Source of the DNA: Oceanobacillus alkalisoli
GTDB taxonomy: Bacteria; Bacillota; Bacilli; Bacillales; Amphibacillaceae
Assembly (NCBI RefSeq): GCF_021556485.1
Contig: NZ_JAKGBW010000016.1
Span: 33,668 to 97,667 of the forward strand
Direction: 5' to 3'
Length of the DNA stretch: 64,000 nt
Within the stretch, counting starts at the first letter, position 1, and each line of letters starts with the position of its first letter. Below the pieces are notes generated by a model. The model saw nothing but the letters and a program-made list of their open reading frames with translations, had not been told where the DNA came from and searched no databases. Below, piece after piece: positions 43,981-52,673 of the stretch. Both the position numbers and the translations under genes were made by a program.

Positions 43981-44967
43981 ATGGATAACCCAATTAGAAT
44001 AGGTATTTTAGGATACGGCAATTTAGGACGAGGTACAGTAAAAGCTGTCAAACAATCCTCCGACATGGAAATTGTTGCAGTATTCACTAGAAGAAATCCA
44101 GCAGACTTGAAGTTGGAGGATTCTTCCATTCCCGCATTACATATTGATGAAGTAATAGATTATAAGGATAAGATTGATGTCATGATCCTTTGCGGCGGTT
44201 CAGCAACAGACTTACCAGAACAAGGACCGGCATACGCTAAACTGTTTACGACAGTTGATAGCTTCGATACGCACGCTAAGATTCCGGAATATTTCGAAGC
44301 AGTTGACGCTGCTGCTAAAGAGGGCGGCAATACTTCTATTATTGCCGTTGGCTGGGATCCAGGTTTATTTTCTATCAACCGGCTTGTAAGCGAGTCGATC
44401 ATTCCAAACGGTGAGACGTATACGTTCTGGGGGAAAGGATTAAGTCAGGGACATTCTGACGCTGTGCGCCGCGTAGAAGGAGTTAAAGCTGGTGTTCAGT
44501 ACACGATTCCGTCGGATGATGCAATGGACCGCGTCCGCAGTGGAGAGAATCCGACATTGGAAACAGCGGAGAAGCACCGCCGCATCTGCTACATCGTGCC
44601 AGAAGACGGCTATGATCAGACAAAAATTGAGCATACGATTAAAACGATGCCGAACTATTTTGCAGATTTTGATACAGAGGTTCACTTCATTACGGAAGAG
44701 CAACTGGCTAAAGAACACGCGAAAGCTCCTCATGGCGGCTTCGTGATCCGCTCCGGACAGACTGGAGAAGACAATAATCAGCTGATCGAGTTTTCACTTA
44801 AACTGGACAGTAACCCAGAATTCACTTCAAGTGTGCTTGTCGCTTATGCCCGGGCAGCACACCGTTTGAATCGGGAAGGCGCAACCGGAGCTAAAACTGT
44901 ATTCGATATCGCACCAGGCCTCCTTTCCCCACGCCCGGCAAGCGATTTAAGAAGAGATTTACTATAG
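43981..44967 (+). CDS. ddh: meso-Diaminopimelate dehydrogenase
   Basis: The ATG at 43981, behind AGAGGAGGATG, gives 328 residues, the family length; an in-frame start 39 bases earlier has no site. The enzyme makes meso-DAP in one NADPH-dependent step from tetrahydrodipicolinate, giving lysine and cell wall precursor. The Rossmann motif is GILGYGNLGRGTVKAV near residue 7; CGGSATDLPEQGP near 75, SFDTHAKIPEY near 98, GWDPGLFSINR near 126 and WGKGLSQGHSDAVRR near 153 are family signatures. It is monocistronic. Confidence 0.95.
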   Translation: MDNPIRIGILGYGNLGRGTVKAVKQSSDMEIVAVFTRRNPADLKLEDSSIPALHIDEVIDYKDKIDVMILCGGSATDLPEQGPAYAKLFTTVDSFDTHAKIPEYFEAVDAAAKEGGNTSIIAVGWDPGLFSINRLVSESIIPNGETYTFWGKGLSQGHSDAVRRVEGVKAGVQYTIPSDDAMDRVRSGENPTLETAEKHRRICYIVPEDGYDQTKIEHTIKTMPNYFADFDTEVHFITEEQLAKEHAKAPHGGFVIRSGQTGEDNNQLIEFSLKLDSNPEFTSSVLVAYARAAHRLNREGATGAKTVFDIAPGLLSPRPASDLRRDLL

Positions 44968-44987
44968 TATAATCTTTATCCCAGTGT

Positions 44988-45098
44988 AATCGTCCGTAAA
45001 ACTCCCCCCAAAACTTTAGGGTCTTCGTGAAAGTTTAGGTGGGATATAACGGGCGCCAACACCTAAGGTTCGTTCAACTAACAATCAGTGGAAGATGA
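44988..45098 (+). repeat. R2-related repeat, variant b, copy 1
   Basis: It shares TCGTCCGTAAAACTCCC, TTTAGGGTCTTC, AAAGTTTAGGTGGGA, then ACACCTAA and GTTCAACTAACAATCAGTGG with the copy at 62555-62660. CGTCCGTAAA and AACTAACA link it to R2 in reverse orientation. Confidence 0.6.
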
Positions 45099-45101
45099 AG
45101 A

Positions 45102-45138
45102 AAAACCCCTAAGTCACAATTGCTGACTTAGGGGTTTT
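45102..45138. terminator. Bidirectional terminator
   Basis: AAAACCCCTAAGTCA pairs perfectly with TGACTTAGGGGTTTT across seven bases. It serves ddh on one strand and the methyltransferase gene on the other, whose stop codon is inside it. Confidence 0.9.
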
Positions 45139-45742
45139 AAATTCGATAGATTAAAACACGATCATCGGAATCCTTTTTATAAAAAACATCAATCGGTATT
45201 TCTTTGATAAATTCAAAGCTCGTATTCTTTTCCAGATAATAAATATATTCCACATGCGGGTAATAAAGTAATAAATCGACTGAACGTGGATGTTCTTCCA
45301 CCGACTTTAAAATATGCTGAACTACTTGTTGAAAAATGTTGACTGAAAAAGGGTTGAAAAAATAAAAACGATTATCCTCCGGCGCAACAGGGTACTCTTC
45401 CGCTGGACAATTAAAAAACTCGATTCCCTCTCTATGTTTCGGGTGTTTGTTCTGATAACCCGCTAAATTTGCTAGCGCGTCTTCCAGCAAATCATCTTCC
45501 ATCTCCACACCTTTCACCGAAGCATCGGTAAAATGATGGAGATAAAAGTTGATCCGCCCTTTCCCGCAACCGAAATCAACGAAACAATCATCCTCCGTTA
45601 TTGGATAATGCTCAAGCAATGTTTCCAGCGTTTCATAGGCTGTCGCTTCGTACGGATTATTATGGTAGGAAACAGGGAACTGAACAAACTTGCCGGCTCT
45701 CGTGCGGATCCCGAGCAATTTATCATACTTATATTGTTTCAA
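45137..45742 (-). CDS. Class I SAM-dependent methyltransferase
   Basis: The 201-residue protein has the SAM-binding motif FVDFGCGKGRINFYLHHF near residue 54 and an acidic second motif KGVEMEDDLLEDALAN near 77; FYFFNPFSVNIFQQ near 128 is the usual post-motif region. The substrate is unknown. The start is a TTG three bases after the serC stop, so the two genes are co-transcribed and this one likely depends on serC translation. No membrane segment is seen. Confidence 0.85.
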   Translation of the reverse strand: MKQYKYDKLLGIRTRAGKFVQFPVSYHNNPYEATAYETLETLLEHYPITEDDCFVDFGCGKGRINFYLHHFTDASVKGVEMEDDLLEDALANLAGYQNKHPKHREGIEFFNCPAEEYPVAPEDNRFYFFNPFSVNIFQQVVQHILKSVEEHPRSVDLLLYYPHVEYIYYLEKNTSFEFIKEIPIDVFYKKDSDDRVLIYRI

Positions 45743-45745
45743 CGT

Positions 45746-46855
45746 TTATCTGCCCTTTTCTACTTCTACCGCTGAGTTCTGATTCTTCTCTGCAAATTTC
45801 CGCATCACGTCTACAAGCAACTCCACACCTTCAACTGGCATCGCGTTATAAATGCTCGCTCGCATACCGCCAACCGAACGGTGACCTTTCAACGTTTCAA
45901 GCCCCACTGCTTTTGCTTCTTCAATGAATGAAGCATCAAGCTCTTTCGATGGTGTGACAAAAGGAATATTCATCAAGGAACGGCTCGCCTTTTCGACCGG
46001 TGTAGTGAAGAAATCAGACTCGTCCAGATAATCATAAAGAAGTTGCGCCTTCTCGCGGTTCCTTCTTTCCATCTCCTTGATGCCACCAAGATTCTTTAAC
46101 CATTCAAATACAAGAGAAGCCATGTAAATCCCAAAGGTAGGCGGGGTATTATATAATGAATTGCTTTCATGATGTGTCTTATAATCAAGCATAATCGGGC
46201 AGTCTGCTTTCGCATGACCGATTAGGTCTTCTCGAATAATAACAATCGTTAACCCTGCCGGACCAATATTTTTCTGAGCACCGGCATAAATGATACCGAA
46301 CTTACTCACGTCGATTGCTTCAGATAAAATATTGGACGACATATCAGCAACTAACGGAACGTCGCCTGTGTCTGGAATATCCGAAAAAGCAGTACCTTCA
46401 ATCGTGTTATTTGTTGTAATATGTATATAATCATACCCAGAATCGATTTCCACCTCGTCAAGATTAGGGATATAGTGGAATCCACGGTCTTCACTTGAAG
46501 CAATAACTTCCACCATGCCGAACTTTTCCGCTTCCTGGATTGCCTTTTTGGACCAGGAACCAGTATTTACGAAACCCGCTTTCCCATTTCGCATTAAATT
46601 TAGCGGCACCATGGAAAATTGCAGCGTAGCTCCACCTTGGAGAAACAAGACTTGGTAATTATCCGGAATGGCCATTAATTCACGCAAATCTTGTTCTGCT
46701 TTCTCAATCACTTCTGTAAAAAGCTTAGATCTGTGACTGAGTTCCATCACAGACATTCCAGAATCTGCATAGCTTAATAATTCCTTTTGTGCCTTTTCCA
46801 ATACTTCTTGCGGCAGGATGGAAGGCCCCGCTGAAAAGTTATAAACACGTTCCAT
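45746..46855 (-). CDS. serC: Phosphoserine aminotransferase
   Basis: The 369-residue PLP enzyme converts 3-phosphohydroxypyruvate to phosphoserine and also acts in vitamin B6 synthesis. It starts [36 protein letters not shown] near residue 70 and the PLP lysine in [15 protein letters not shown] near 195 are conserved; [17 protein letters not shown] lies near the end. Its promoter is near consensus and has a long dyad just upstream of the -35 box. It is followed by the methyltransferase gene. Confidence 0.96.
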   Translation of the reverse strand: MERVYNFSAGPSILPQEVLEKAQKELLSYADSGMSVMELSHRSKLFTEVIEKAEQDLRELMAIPDNYQVLFLQGGATLQFSMVPLNLMRNGKAGFVNTGSWSKKAIQEAEKFGMVEVIASSEDRGFHYIPNLDEVEIDSGYDYIHITTNNTIEGTAFSDIPDTGDVPLVADMSSNILSEAIDVSKFGIIYAGAQKNIGPAGLTIVIIREDLIGHAKADCPIMLDYKTHHESNSLYNTPPTFGIYMASLVFEWLKNLGGIKEMERRNREKAQLLYDYLDESDFFTTPVEKASRSLMNIPFVTPSKELDASFIEEAKAVGLETLKGHRSVGGMRASIYNAMPVEGVELLVDVMRKFAEKNQNSAVEVEKGR

Positions 46856-46913
46856 TCGTTCTCGCCCCTCACTGTTTTATGTTTAACATTCGGATTTCTA
46901 AATATTAACCCTC

Positions 46914-46994
46914 ATTATAATCAATGACCTTATATGTTGCAAGAACGTAAACGAACGTTAATACACATATTTTATTTAACGTACGTAAACGTTC
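46914..46994 (-). promoter_or_regulatory. serC promoter with an upstream 19-bp dyad
   Basis: -35 TTGCAA (46942-46937) and -10 TATAAT (46919-46914) on the reverse strand are 17 bases apart. Directly upstream, arms GAACGTAAACGAACGTTAA (46943-46961) and its near complement (46976-46994, two mismatched positions) form a dyad that also contains repeated ACGTT words. It ends on the ung stop codon. No T run follows, so an operator is more likely than a terminator. Confidence 0.6.
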
Positions 46995-47661
46995 AGTGGA
47001 TTTCCCAGTCAACCGGCTCTCGTTCATTCGCTTTCAGAAAATCATTCGTTGCAGAAAACGGTCTGCTCCCGAAATAGCCGCGATTCGCTGAAAACGGACT
47101 CGGATGGGGTGATTTGATGATATGGTGCCTCTTATTCGTCAGGAATGCCTCCTTATCCTGGGCATGTTTTCCCCAGAGAATAAACATAACCGGATCTGTT
47201 TTCTCGTTAACGAGCTCGATCACTTTATTCGTAAACTGTTCCCAACCTTTTCCGCGGTGTGAAGCTGGTTGTTTTTCCCTTACTGTAAGTACCGTATTCA
47301 GCAAAAGGACTCCTTCCTCGGCCCACTTCTTCAAATAACCGTGGGATGGGGGTTCGATTCCTAAGTCATTCTGAAGCTCTTTATAAATATTTCTTAATGA
47401 AGGTGGCACTTTGACCCCTTTCTGCACAGAGAAACTTAAGCCATGGGCCTGATTTGGACCATGATACGGATCTTGACCAATCAGAACAACTCTCGTATTC
47501 TCGTAACTTGTATAATGTAACGCATTAAAGATATCATGCATCTCAGGGTAAATGGTGTAATTCCTATACTCTTCCTTTAAAAACTCCCGTAATTCCAAGT
47601 AATATGATTTCCCAAATTCTCCTTCAAGCAATGGTGCCCAATCATTTTTTAAAATCGTCAT
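46993..47661 (-). CDS. ung: Uracil-DNA glycosylase
   Basis: The 222-residue family 1 enzyme removes uracil from DNA. The catalytic Asp is in [20 protein letters not shown] near residue 63, and the late loop [16 protein letters not shown] near 184 holds the catalytic His. AAAGGAGGTTAGCTG precedes the ATG. It is the last gene of ecsA-ecsB-small protein-ung. Confidence 0.96.
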   Translation of the reverse strand: MTILKNDWAPLLEGEFGKSYYLELREFLKEEYRNYTIYPEMHDIFNALHYTSYENTRVVLIGQDPYHGPNQAHGLSFSVQKGVKVPPSLRNIYKELQNDLGIEPPSHGYLKKWAEEGVLLLNTVLTVREKQPASHRGKGWEQFTNKVIELVNEKTDPVMFILWGKHAQDKEAFLTNKRHHIIKSPHPSPFSANRGYFGSRPFSATNDFLKANEREPVDWEIH

Positions 47662-47675
47662 CAGCTAACCTCCTT

Positions 47676-47822
47676 TCAACTCCAATCAAAAACCCTCCGA
47701 AGTATCCGCCAGAGCACGCGCGGGATATAGAGGAGAATCTCACCTATAAACATATACCAATCAAGCCGTTCAATACGCTCTTCAGCTTTTCTGCTTTTCT
47801 TTTTCGATTCCTTCCCACTCAT
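47676..47822 (-). CDS. Small basic membrane-associated protein (48 aa)
   Basis: An ATG at 47822 lies six bases after GGAGGG. The protein has a strongly basic start (SGKESKKKSRKAEERIERL) and a C-terminal half WYMFIGEILLYIPRVLW followed by RILRRVFDWS, which could form an amphipathic or membrane helix. It sits 14 bases after ecsB and 14 before ung with good signals on both sides, so it is very likely translated. No named family was recognised. Confidence 0.65.
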   Translation of the reverse strand: MSGKESKKKSRKAEERIERLDWYMFIGEILLYIPRVLWRILRRVFDWS

Positions 47823-47836
47823 CATATACCCTCCAA

Positions 47837-48979
47837 CTAATTTATCGTAACAAATGTCATCAGTACAGCAGCAAGACCTGCAAGGATAATAGCCGGAATC
47901 ATGAGTAAACGTCTAAAACGCAACCAAACGGCTTCACGGGCAGGCTTCTCGATCGGAATGACATGGAAGAAATATTCATCGAGCATTTTCATATATAAAC
48001 CTTTTAACCAAGAATTATAGTTCAGGAATAAAATAAACAAAAGGAAAACGAGCCACTTCAACCAGACAATTGGCAGTAACGCGATCGCAAAGAGCGTTAT
48101 TCCGACCACTTGAAAATAACTTTTAAGATAAACCGTGTGGCGGAGGAGCCCTTTAATCAACAGCTCCAGCAATCCGCTTTCAGGATTCGGTTGTTTAAAA
48201 ATACGTCTGCCATTTCGGAGTATTAGTGGCCTTTTGCCAAAACGGATGGGAGGTTTTTCAACTTCCTTTGCCGTTCCAAGTATCATTTTCGCATAGCGCA
48301 TCCGCTCCTTGATCTCGTCATTCACCTCTTCAAAAAAATAACGTTTTGCCGGAACGGTTACCGTATAATTCCAGGCGATTAGAATAATGGCGAGAGCGGC
48401 ACTTGCTACGAAGAGTATATCCAGCGTTAGGTACGTGAGGAGATTGCCGCTTAGAATAAAGAGTACAGCAATCAGAATCCACCGCTTCACCGGGTGACGA
48501 ATGACTTTCTTTATGGTTGCTACGAGCAGCTGATACGCAACTAGAAATGTAAATATGAAAAAGCTCTGTCGCACACCAAGTCCGATAAGCTGGGTGAGCC
48601 ACGGCAAAGCAATAGCGAGCAACAATACGGACATCCCTATCTTCTGAAGCATCGAATACGAAAATGCTGCACGCCGTAAACCACGATATAATTTTAGCCG
48701 GTCAAGCAAAAATAATTGATCTGCTTCCTGCATAAACATGCGAAATTGGACGATTGTCACAATGAGTAACAAGAACCGAATAATCACCGTACCCGGTAAT
48801 ATTTCCGGCCAATAGGACGCCGTATCTTTCCAGATGTCGATATAAAAGAGCACCCCAAATATAAGGAACGGAATGAATGCATAGAACCAAATGGTCCAGT
48901 CGATGACCATTCCAAGAATCTTGCGCTGATATCTGATATCGTCCATAAACCGTAACTTAAATAATTTCCAGCCGGTCAT
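47837..48979 (-). CDS. ecsB: ABC transporter permease EcsB
   Basis: From the ATG at 48979 the protein is 380 residues; a GTG nine bases earlier is possible. It starts TGWKLFKLRFMDDIRYQRKI and has about eight membrane segments, the layout of EcsB. The Ecs transporter affects protein secretion, competence and intramembrane cleavage by RasP through export of a peptide-like substrate. The gene overlaps the ecsA stop. EcsC is not found next to it here. Confidence 0.88.
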   Translation of the reverse strand: MTGWKLFKLRFMDDIRYQRKILGMVIDWTIWFYAFIPFLIFGVLFYIDIWKDTASYWPEILPGTVIIRFLLLIVTIVQFRMFMQEADQLFLLDRLKLYRGLRRAAFSYSMLQKIGMSVLLLAIALPWLTQLIGLGVRQSFFIFTFLVAYQLLVATIKKVIRHPVKRWILIAVLFILSGNLLTYLTLDILFVASAALAIILIAWNYTVTVPAKRYFFEEVNDEIKERMRYAKMILGTAKEVEKPPIRFGKRPLILRNGRRIFKQPNPESGLLELLIKGLLRHTVYLKSYFQVVGITLFAIALLPIVWLKWLVFLLFILFLNYNSWLKGLYMKMLDEYFFHVIPIEKPAREAVWLRFRRLLMIPAIILAGLAAVLMTFVTIN

Positions 48980-49670
48980 CCGCCTCACGCTCCGTCAGAA
49001 TATGAAAACAATCGAATAAAGACCCACCCTGTAGTCCGCTCTTGCTCTGAATATGTTCCAATGTCCCATCCGCAATTAGCTTCCCGTTAGAGATAAGCAG
49101 AAAGCGGTCACAAATCTTCTCTGCTGTATCAAGCACATGCGTCGACATTAAAATGCCGGCACCTCGCTGCTTTTCCTTATCGATTATGCCTAGAAGCTTC
49201 CGGACAACTTTTGGATCAAGCCCCATGAATGGTTCGTCGATAATGTGGATATCTGCCTCTTTTAAGAAAGCGAGCATTATCATCGCTTTTTGCTGCATCC
49301 CTTTCGAGTAGCTTTCAGGATAGTGATGTACGACATCTTCCAGGTCGAATTCTTTTAGCAGCCTTTGCATTTTCCGGGTGAAATCCACTTCATCTGCTTC
49401 AATCGTTGCTAGAAGAAAGTGAAAATGCTCCATTAACGTCAAGCCAGGATAGAAAAATGGCCGTTCCGGGATGTAAGTATAATTTTCGACTTCAATTTCT
49501 CCTTGAACGTAATCGATGACACCAAGCAAGGATTTAATCGTCGTACTTTTCCCCGCCCCGTTCGGTCCAATTAATCCGACAAGCTCTCCCGGCTGAACTT
49601 GAAATGTAATGTTTTTTAAAACGGCTTCGTGTTTACTGTAGCCTGCTTCCTTAATTTCGCACCGTAACAT
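48957..49670 (-). CDS. ecsA: ABC transporter ATP-binding protein EcsA
   Basis: The 237-residue ATPase has Walker A GPNGAGKSTT near residue 36, the signature SYSKGMQQK near 120 (KGMQQ in place of SGGQ, as usual in this exporter class), Walker B DIHIIDEPFMGLD near 138 and MSTHVLDTAEKIC near 170. It starts the operon ecsA-ecsB-small protein-ung. It is divergent from the SMR gene at 49785. Confidence 0.9.
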   Translation of the reverse strand: MLRCEIKEAGYSKHEAVLKNITFQVQPGELVGLIGPNGAGKSTTIKSLLGVIDYVQGEIEVENYTYIPERPFFYPGLTLMEHFHFLLATIEADEVDFTRKMQRLLKEFDLEDVVHHYPESYSKGMQQKAMIMLAFLKEADIHIIDEPFMGLDPKVVRKLLGIIDKEKQRGAGILMSTHVLDTAEKICDRFLLISNGKLIADGTLEHIQSKSGLQGGSLFDCFHILTEREADDRLEII

Positions 49671-49719
49671 GAATGGAACCTCTCCTTTCTTTTCTAGTGA
49701 TTATTACGTTTGCTCCCCA

Positions 49720-49748
49720 CTGAAAGTTTCATTCTTTTCATGTATAAT
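49720..49748 (+). promoter_or_regulatory. Promoter of the first SMR gene
   Basis: -35 CTGAAA (49720-49725) and -10 TATAAT (49743-49748) are 17 bases apart, about 36 bases before the TTG start. Confidence 0.55.
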
Positions 49749-49784
49749 TGGTTATACAGCTGTAAAAGAAAGGACGTCGCTCCA

Positions 49785-50096
49785 TTGAATGCTTTTGTAC
49801 TATTAACTTTCGCGATTATAAGTGAAGTATTTGGCAGCTCCTTATTGAAGCTGACGGATGGGTTTAAACGGATACTTCCGACGCTTGGGGTTGTAATTGG
49901 ATATGGAGTTTCTTTTTATACTCTTTCCCTCACGTTAACCGAATTACCACTCGGTATGGTATACGCGATTTGGGCTGGTATGGGAACTGCATTAACAGCT
50001 ATGGTTGGAATAATCGTTTATAAAGAGGTTTTTAATATAAAAAAATTAACGGGTATCCTGCTCATCATTGCAGGCGTTGTTTTATTGGATGTTTGA
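49785..50096 (+). CDS. Small multidrug resistance (SMR) efflux subunit 1
   Basis: A TTG at 49785, with AAAGGACG in front, gives 103 residues, standard for SMR proteins. Four membrane helices are visible; the conserved Glu that binds protons and cations is in FAIISEVFGSSLLKL near residue 14, and YAIWAGMGTALTAMVG near 60 forms the dimer interface. A second SMR gene follows after 173 bases, so the pair may form a heterodimer like EbrAB or YkkCD. Substrates may be quaternary ammonium compounds or guanidinium; not decided by sequence. Confidence 0.85.
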   Translation: MNAFVLLTFAIISEVFGSSLLKLTDGFKRILPTLGVVIGYGVSFYTLSLTLTELPLGMVYAIWAGMGTALTAMVGIIVYKEVFNIKKLTGILLIIAGVVLLDV

Positions 50097-50278
50097 TATT
50101 GAAGTTTGGGTGGAGGATGCTGTGATTCGAGTGTTGAGGAGCCTGGTCAACGACTGATTAAGCTGCGAACAGAGTACTAGTCGGGCGCTGAGAGGACTGC
50201 TATCCTCCATATCACAAAGCTATCCAACTGGGATGCACTGACCCTCTGTCCACTCAAACAAAATGAAAGTTGGTGTTC

Positions 50279-50632
50279 ATGATGAAGGGTTATGGTTTTC
50301 TTGTTGTTTCAATTGTTGCTGAAATTTTTGGTACGGTTATGCTGAAGCTTTCCAGTGGTTTTACAGTGCTTTATCCGTCACTTGCAGTCCTACTTGGGTA
50401 TGGGCTTTCTTTTTATTTCCTCTCCCTTTGTCTGCGCACCCTCCCACTCAGCCTCGCTTATGCAATTTGGTCAGGGGCAGGAACGGCTTTAACTGCACTA
50501 ATCGGATTTCTTTTTTGGAATGAAGCATTCCATCTCGTCAAGCTGCTTGGCGTTGTTCTAATCATCGGGGGCATTCTTGCTCTGAATACAAGTGACTCAG
50601 CACCTCATAAAGCAAATGAAAAAACGATTTAA
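50279..50632 (+). CDS. Small multidrug resistance (SMR) efflux subunit 2
   Basis: The 117-residue protein (116 if the second ATG is used) has the same four-helix layout: SIVAEIFGTVMLKLSSGF with the essential Glu near residue 15 and YAIWSGAGTALTALIGFLFW near 60. It has a hydrophilic C-terminal tail of about 14 residues. The ribosome site is weak (GTTGGTG), so translation may be lower than the first subunit unless coupled. The gap between both genes is unusually long for a heterodimeric pair. Confidence 0.85.
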   Translation: MMKGYGFLVVSIVAEIFGTVMLKLSSGFTVLYPSLAVLLGYGLSFYFLSLCLRTLPLSLAYAIWSGAGTALTALIGFLFWNEAFHLVKLLGVVLIIGGILALNTSDSAPHKANEKTI

Positions 50633-50635
50633 AAA

Positions 50636-50669
50636 TGGGGCAATCAAGATTATCACCTTGATTGCCCCA
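50636..50669. terminator. Bidirectional terminator between SMR gene 2 and dtpT
   Basis: TGGGGCAATCAAG pairs perfectly with CTTGATTGCCCCA across eight bases, with A-rich sequence on the left and T-rich on the right. Confidence 0.88.
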
Positions 50670-50678
50670 TTCCAATTT

Positions 50679-52172
50679 TTAACTAATTCCACGCATGTAT
50701 TTTTTCAATTTAGGTGCAAGGAATAGTAAACAAATTCCTAAAAGAATCGCAAATCCACCGATGACCCCGAAGTAAATCGCCTCTGTCTCCACCGAATAAA
50801 AACGTACAACCTGCGCGTTAATCGCCTGAGCAGAAGCATTCGATAAGTTCCAAAGACTCATCATCTGAGCCGCAAACGCAGCTGGCGCAAGTTTCGTTGA
50901 TGCCGACAGTCCAACCGGAGATAATAACAATTCACCGATCACGACAAGGAAGAAACTCATTACGAGCCACAAGGGGCTGACAAGGGATGCCGTCCCATTG
51001 AAGATAGCGGGGAACACCATAATAATAAAGGACAATCCGGCAAAAATTAATGCAAGCGAAAACTTCTGTGGGGTACTCGGCTGACGATCCCCAAGCTTCA
51101 CCCAAAGCCAAGCGAATACCGGAGCAAGTGCTACGATAAATAACGGGTTAAGTGACTGGAACCATGAAGACTTCAGTTCAAAGCCTAAGAAACTTAACTG
51201 CGTCCGCTCGTTTGCATATGTTGCCAGAATGTTCGAGCCTTGTTCCTGAATCGCCCAGAACATCATTGCAGCGATAAATAACGGAATATATGCCAATAAC
51301 TGAGAACGCTCGTCATCGGTTGTTTTCTCACTGCGGTACATAACAAAAATGTAAACGGCCGGAATAATAACACCTGAAATACTAATAAAGAATATGACAC
51401 GTTCAACTGTTAACCAACCACCGGAAAATCCTAACCATAAAAACGCCGCGATGGCAATTGCGCCAAAGAAAAATCTGCGTGCAATGCTGCCTTTTTCAAT
51501 AGCGGATAACGGGTTCGGTACTTGCATTCCCGCAAGCCCCATATTCTTCTTCCGCGTGAATAAATAGACAACTAAGCCCGCGAACATCCCTACAGCAGCT
51601 AGGCTAAATCCAAGATGGAAACTATATTCCTGTCCAATAGTTCCGACAATTAATGGTGAAATGAATCCACCCATGTTAATTCCCATATAATAGATACTAA
51701 AACCAGAATCTCGTCGTGGATCTGATTTACTGTATAACTTTCCAACCATTCCGCCAACGTTCGGTTTTAATAAGCCTGTCCCAATAATGATAAATAGCAT
51801 GGATAGAAGTAATGCTACAAATCCGCCTGGCAGCGCTAAGATAATATGACCGACCATAATCAGAACTCCACCGTAAAATACGGTCCGGTTCATTCCTAAC
51901 AAGCGGTCAGCAATCCATCCACCAATAATACCTGTCATATACACTAACGAACCATAGATTGCCATAATCGAGTTGGCTGTCGTCCGGTCCAATCCCAGAC
52001 CACCCTCGGTCACTTCGTAATACATGTAATAAAGTAAAATCGCACGCATCCCATAATATGAGAATCGTTCCCAAAACTCTGTGAAAAATAACGTCGATAA
52101 CCCTTTTGGATGCCCGAAGAAACCTTTTTGCGGAACGGTCTTCAGTATCGCATCCCGTTCTTTAGAGTCCAT
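50679..52172 (-). CDS. dtpT: POT-family di-/tripeptide:proton symporter
   Basis: The 497-residue protein has about 14 membrane segments. The proton-coupling motif ExxER-type FFTEFWERFSYYGMRAILLY lies near residue 30, and GTGLLKPNVGGMVGKLY with FSIYYMGINMGGF near 135-165 are the PTR2 signatures. It imports small peptides. GAGGAGGATTTACAG precedes the ATG. It is followed by a shared terminator. Its upstream neighbour on the same strand is a 42-residue membrane protein gene. Confidence 0.94.
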   Translation of the reverse strand: MDSKERDAILKTVPQKGFFGHPKGLSTLFFTEFWERFSYYGMRAILLYYMYYEVTEGGLGLDRTTANSIMAIYGSLVYMTGIIGGWIADRLLGMNRTVFYGGVLIMVGHIILALPGGFVALLLSMLFIIIGTGLLKPNVGGMVGKLYSKSDPRRDSGFSIYYMGINMGGFISPLIVGTIGQEYSFHLGFSLAAVGMFAGLVVYLFTRKKNMGLAGMQVPNPLSAIEKGSIARRFFFGAIAIAAFLWLGFSGGWLTVERVIFFISISGVIIPAVYIFVMYRSEKTTDDERSQLLAYIPLFIAAMMFWAIQEQGSNILATYANERTQLSFLGFELKSSWFQSLNPLFIVALAPVFAWLWVKLGDRQPSTPQKFSLALIFAGLSFIIMVFPAIFNGTASLVSPLWLVMSFFLVVIGELLLSPVGLSASTKLAPAAFAAQMMSLWNLSNASAQAINAQVVRFYSVETEAIYFGVIGGFAILLGICLLFLAPKLKKYMRGIS

Positions 52173-52235
52173 TTGCTGTAAATCCTCCTCTAAGCTGTGT
52201 TTGTTCCAAGACTCCTAATGCTGTCTGTAGCTATA

Positions 52236-52364
52236 TTATGATTGGACTTCTTTCGGCCGAATCATCCGGTAAAAGAGGCCCTTATATTTTAAATCCAATA
52301 ACAAAGCAACCGCAAGGCCAATAAATATTCCCCCGCGATACATTCCTTTCCGTTTCGGATTCAT
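52236..52364 (-). CDS. Small membrane protein (42 aa)
   Basis: The ATG at 52364 (or 52367) lies just after AAAGGTAGGG. The product starts MNPKRKGMYRGG, has one hydrophobic helix (IFIGLAVALLLDL) and ends in a basic tail (KGLFYRMIRPKE). It is 64 bases before dtpT on the same strand. No family is recognised; the ribosome site and charge pattern support expression as a single-span protein. Confidence 0.6.
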   Translation of the reverse strand: MNPKRKGMYRGGIFIGLAVALLLDLKYKGLFYRMIRPKEVQS

Positions 52365-52448
52365 CATTTTCCCTACCTTTCACTTCATAAGGTTGTCCCA
52401 GTAAAATAACATTCCTATTTTATCACTTTTTATTTTCACTTACAATTG

Positions 52449-52561
52449 AATGAATTTCATAATCACCAAAGTCAGCTTCACCATCATCATCTGTTGGGAA
52501 CGAACCAACTCAACTACTGATGGTGATGGCGAAGCATTAAATACGTATTATGAAATTCATT
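52449..52561 (-). repeat. MITE-like palindromic repeat R1, copy D (113 bp)
   Basis: Opposite orientation to copy A. If the element is taken from TGAATTTC to GAAATTCA, it is bordered by TTGAA on both sides, a possible 5-bp target duplication. Some decay of the inner hairpin is seen. Confidence 0.85.
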
Positions 52562-52673
52562 GAATTAAGTAATTTTTACTAATCCACAGTACTTTCTTAT
52601 CTATCTTACTTTTCTTTTTTCTTTCGGTTCGCTTATACTAAAGTAAACTTATAAAGGGAAAGGAGAGCATAAG

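Noticed and set aside
50097-50269. Guanidine (ykkC-type) riboswitch between the SMR genes
   Set aside because: The conserved words expected of ykkC or mini-ykkC were not found; only a loose inverted pair is present.
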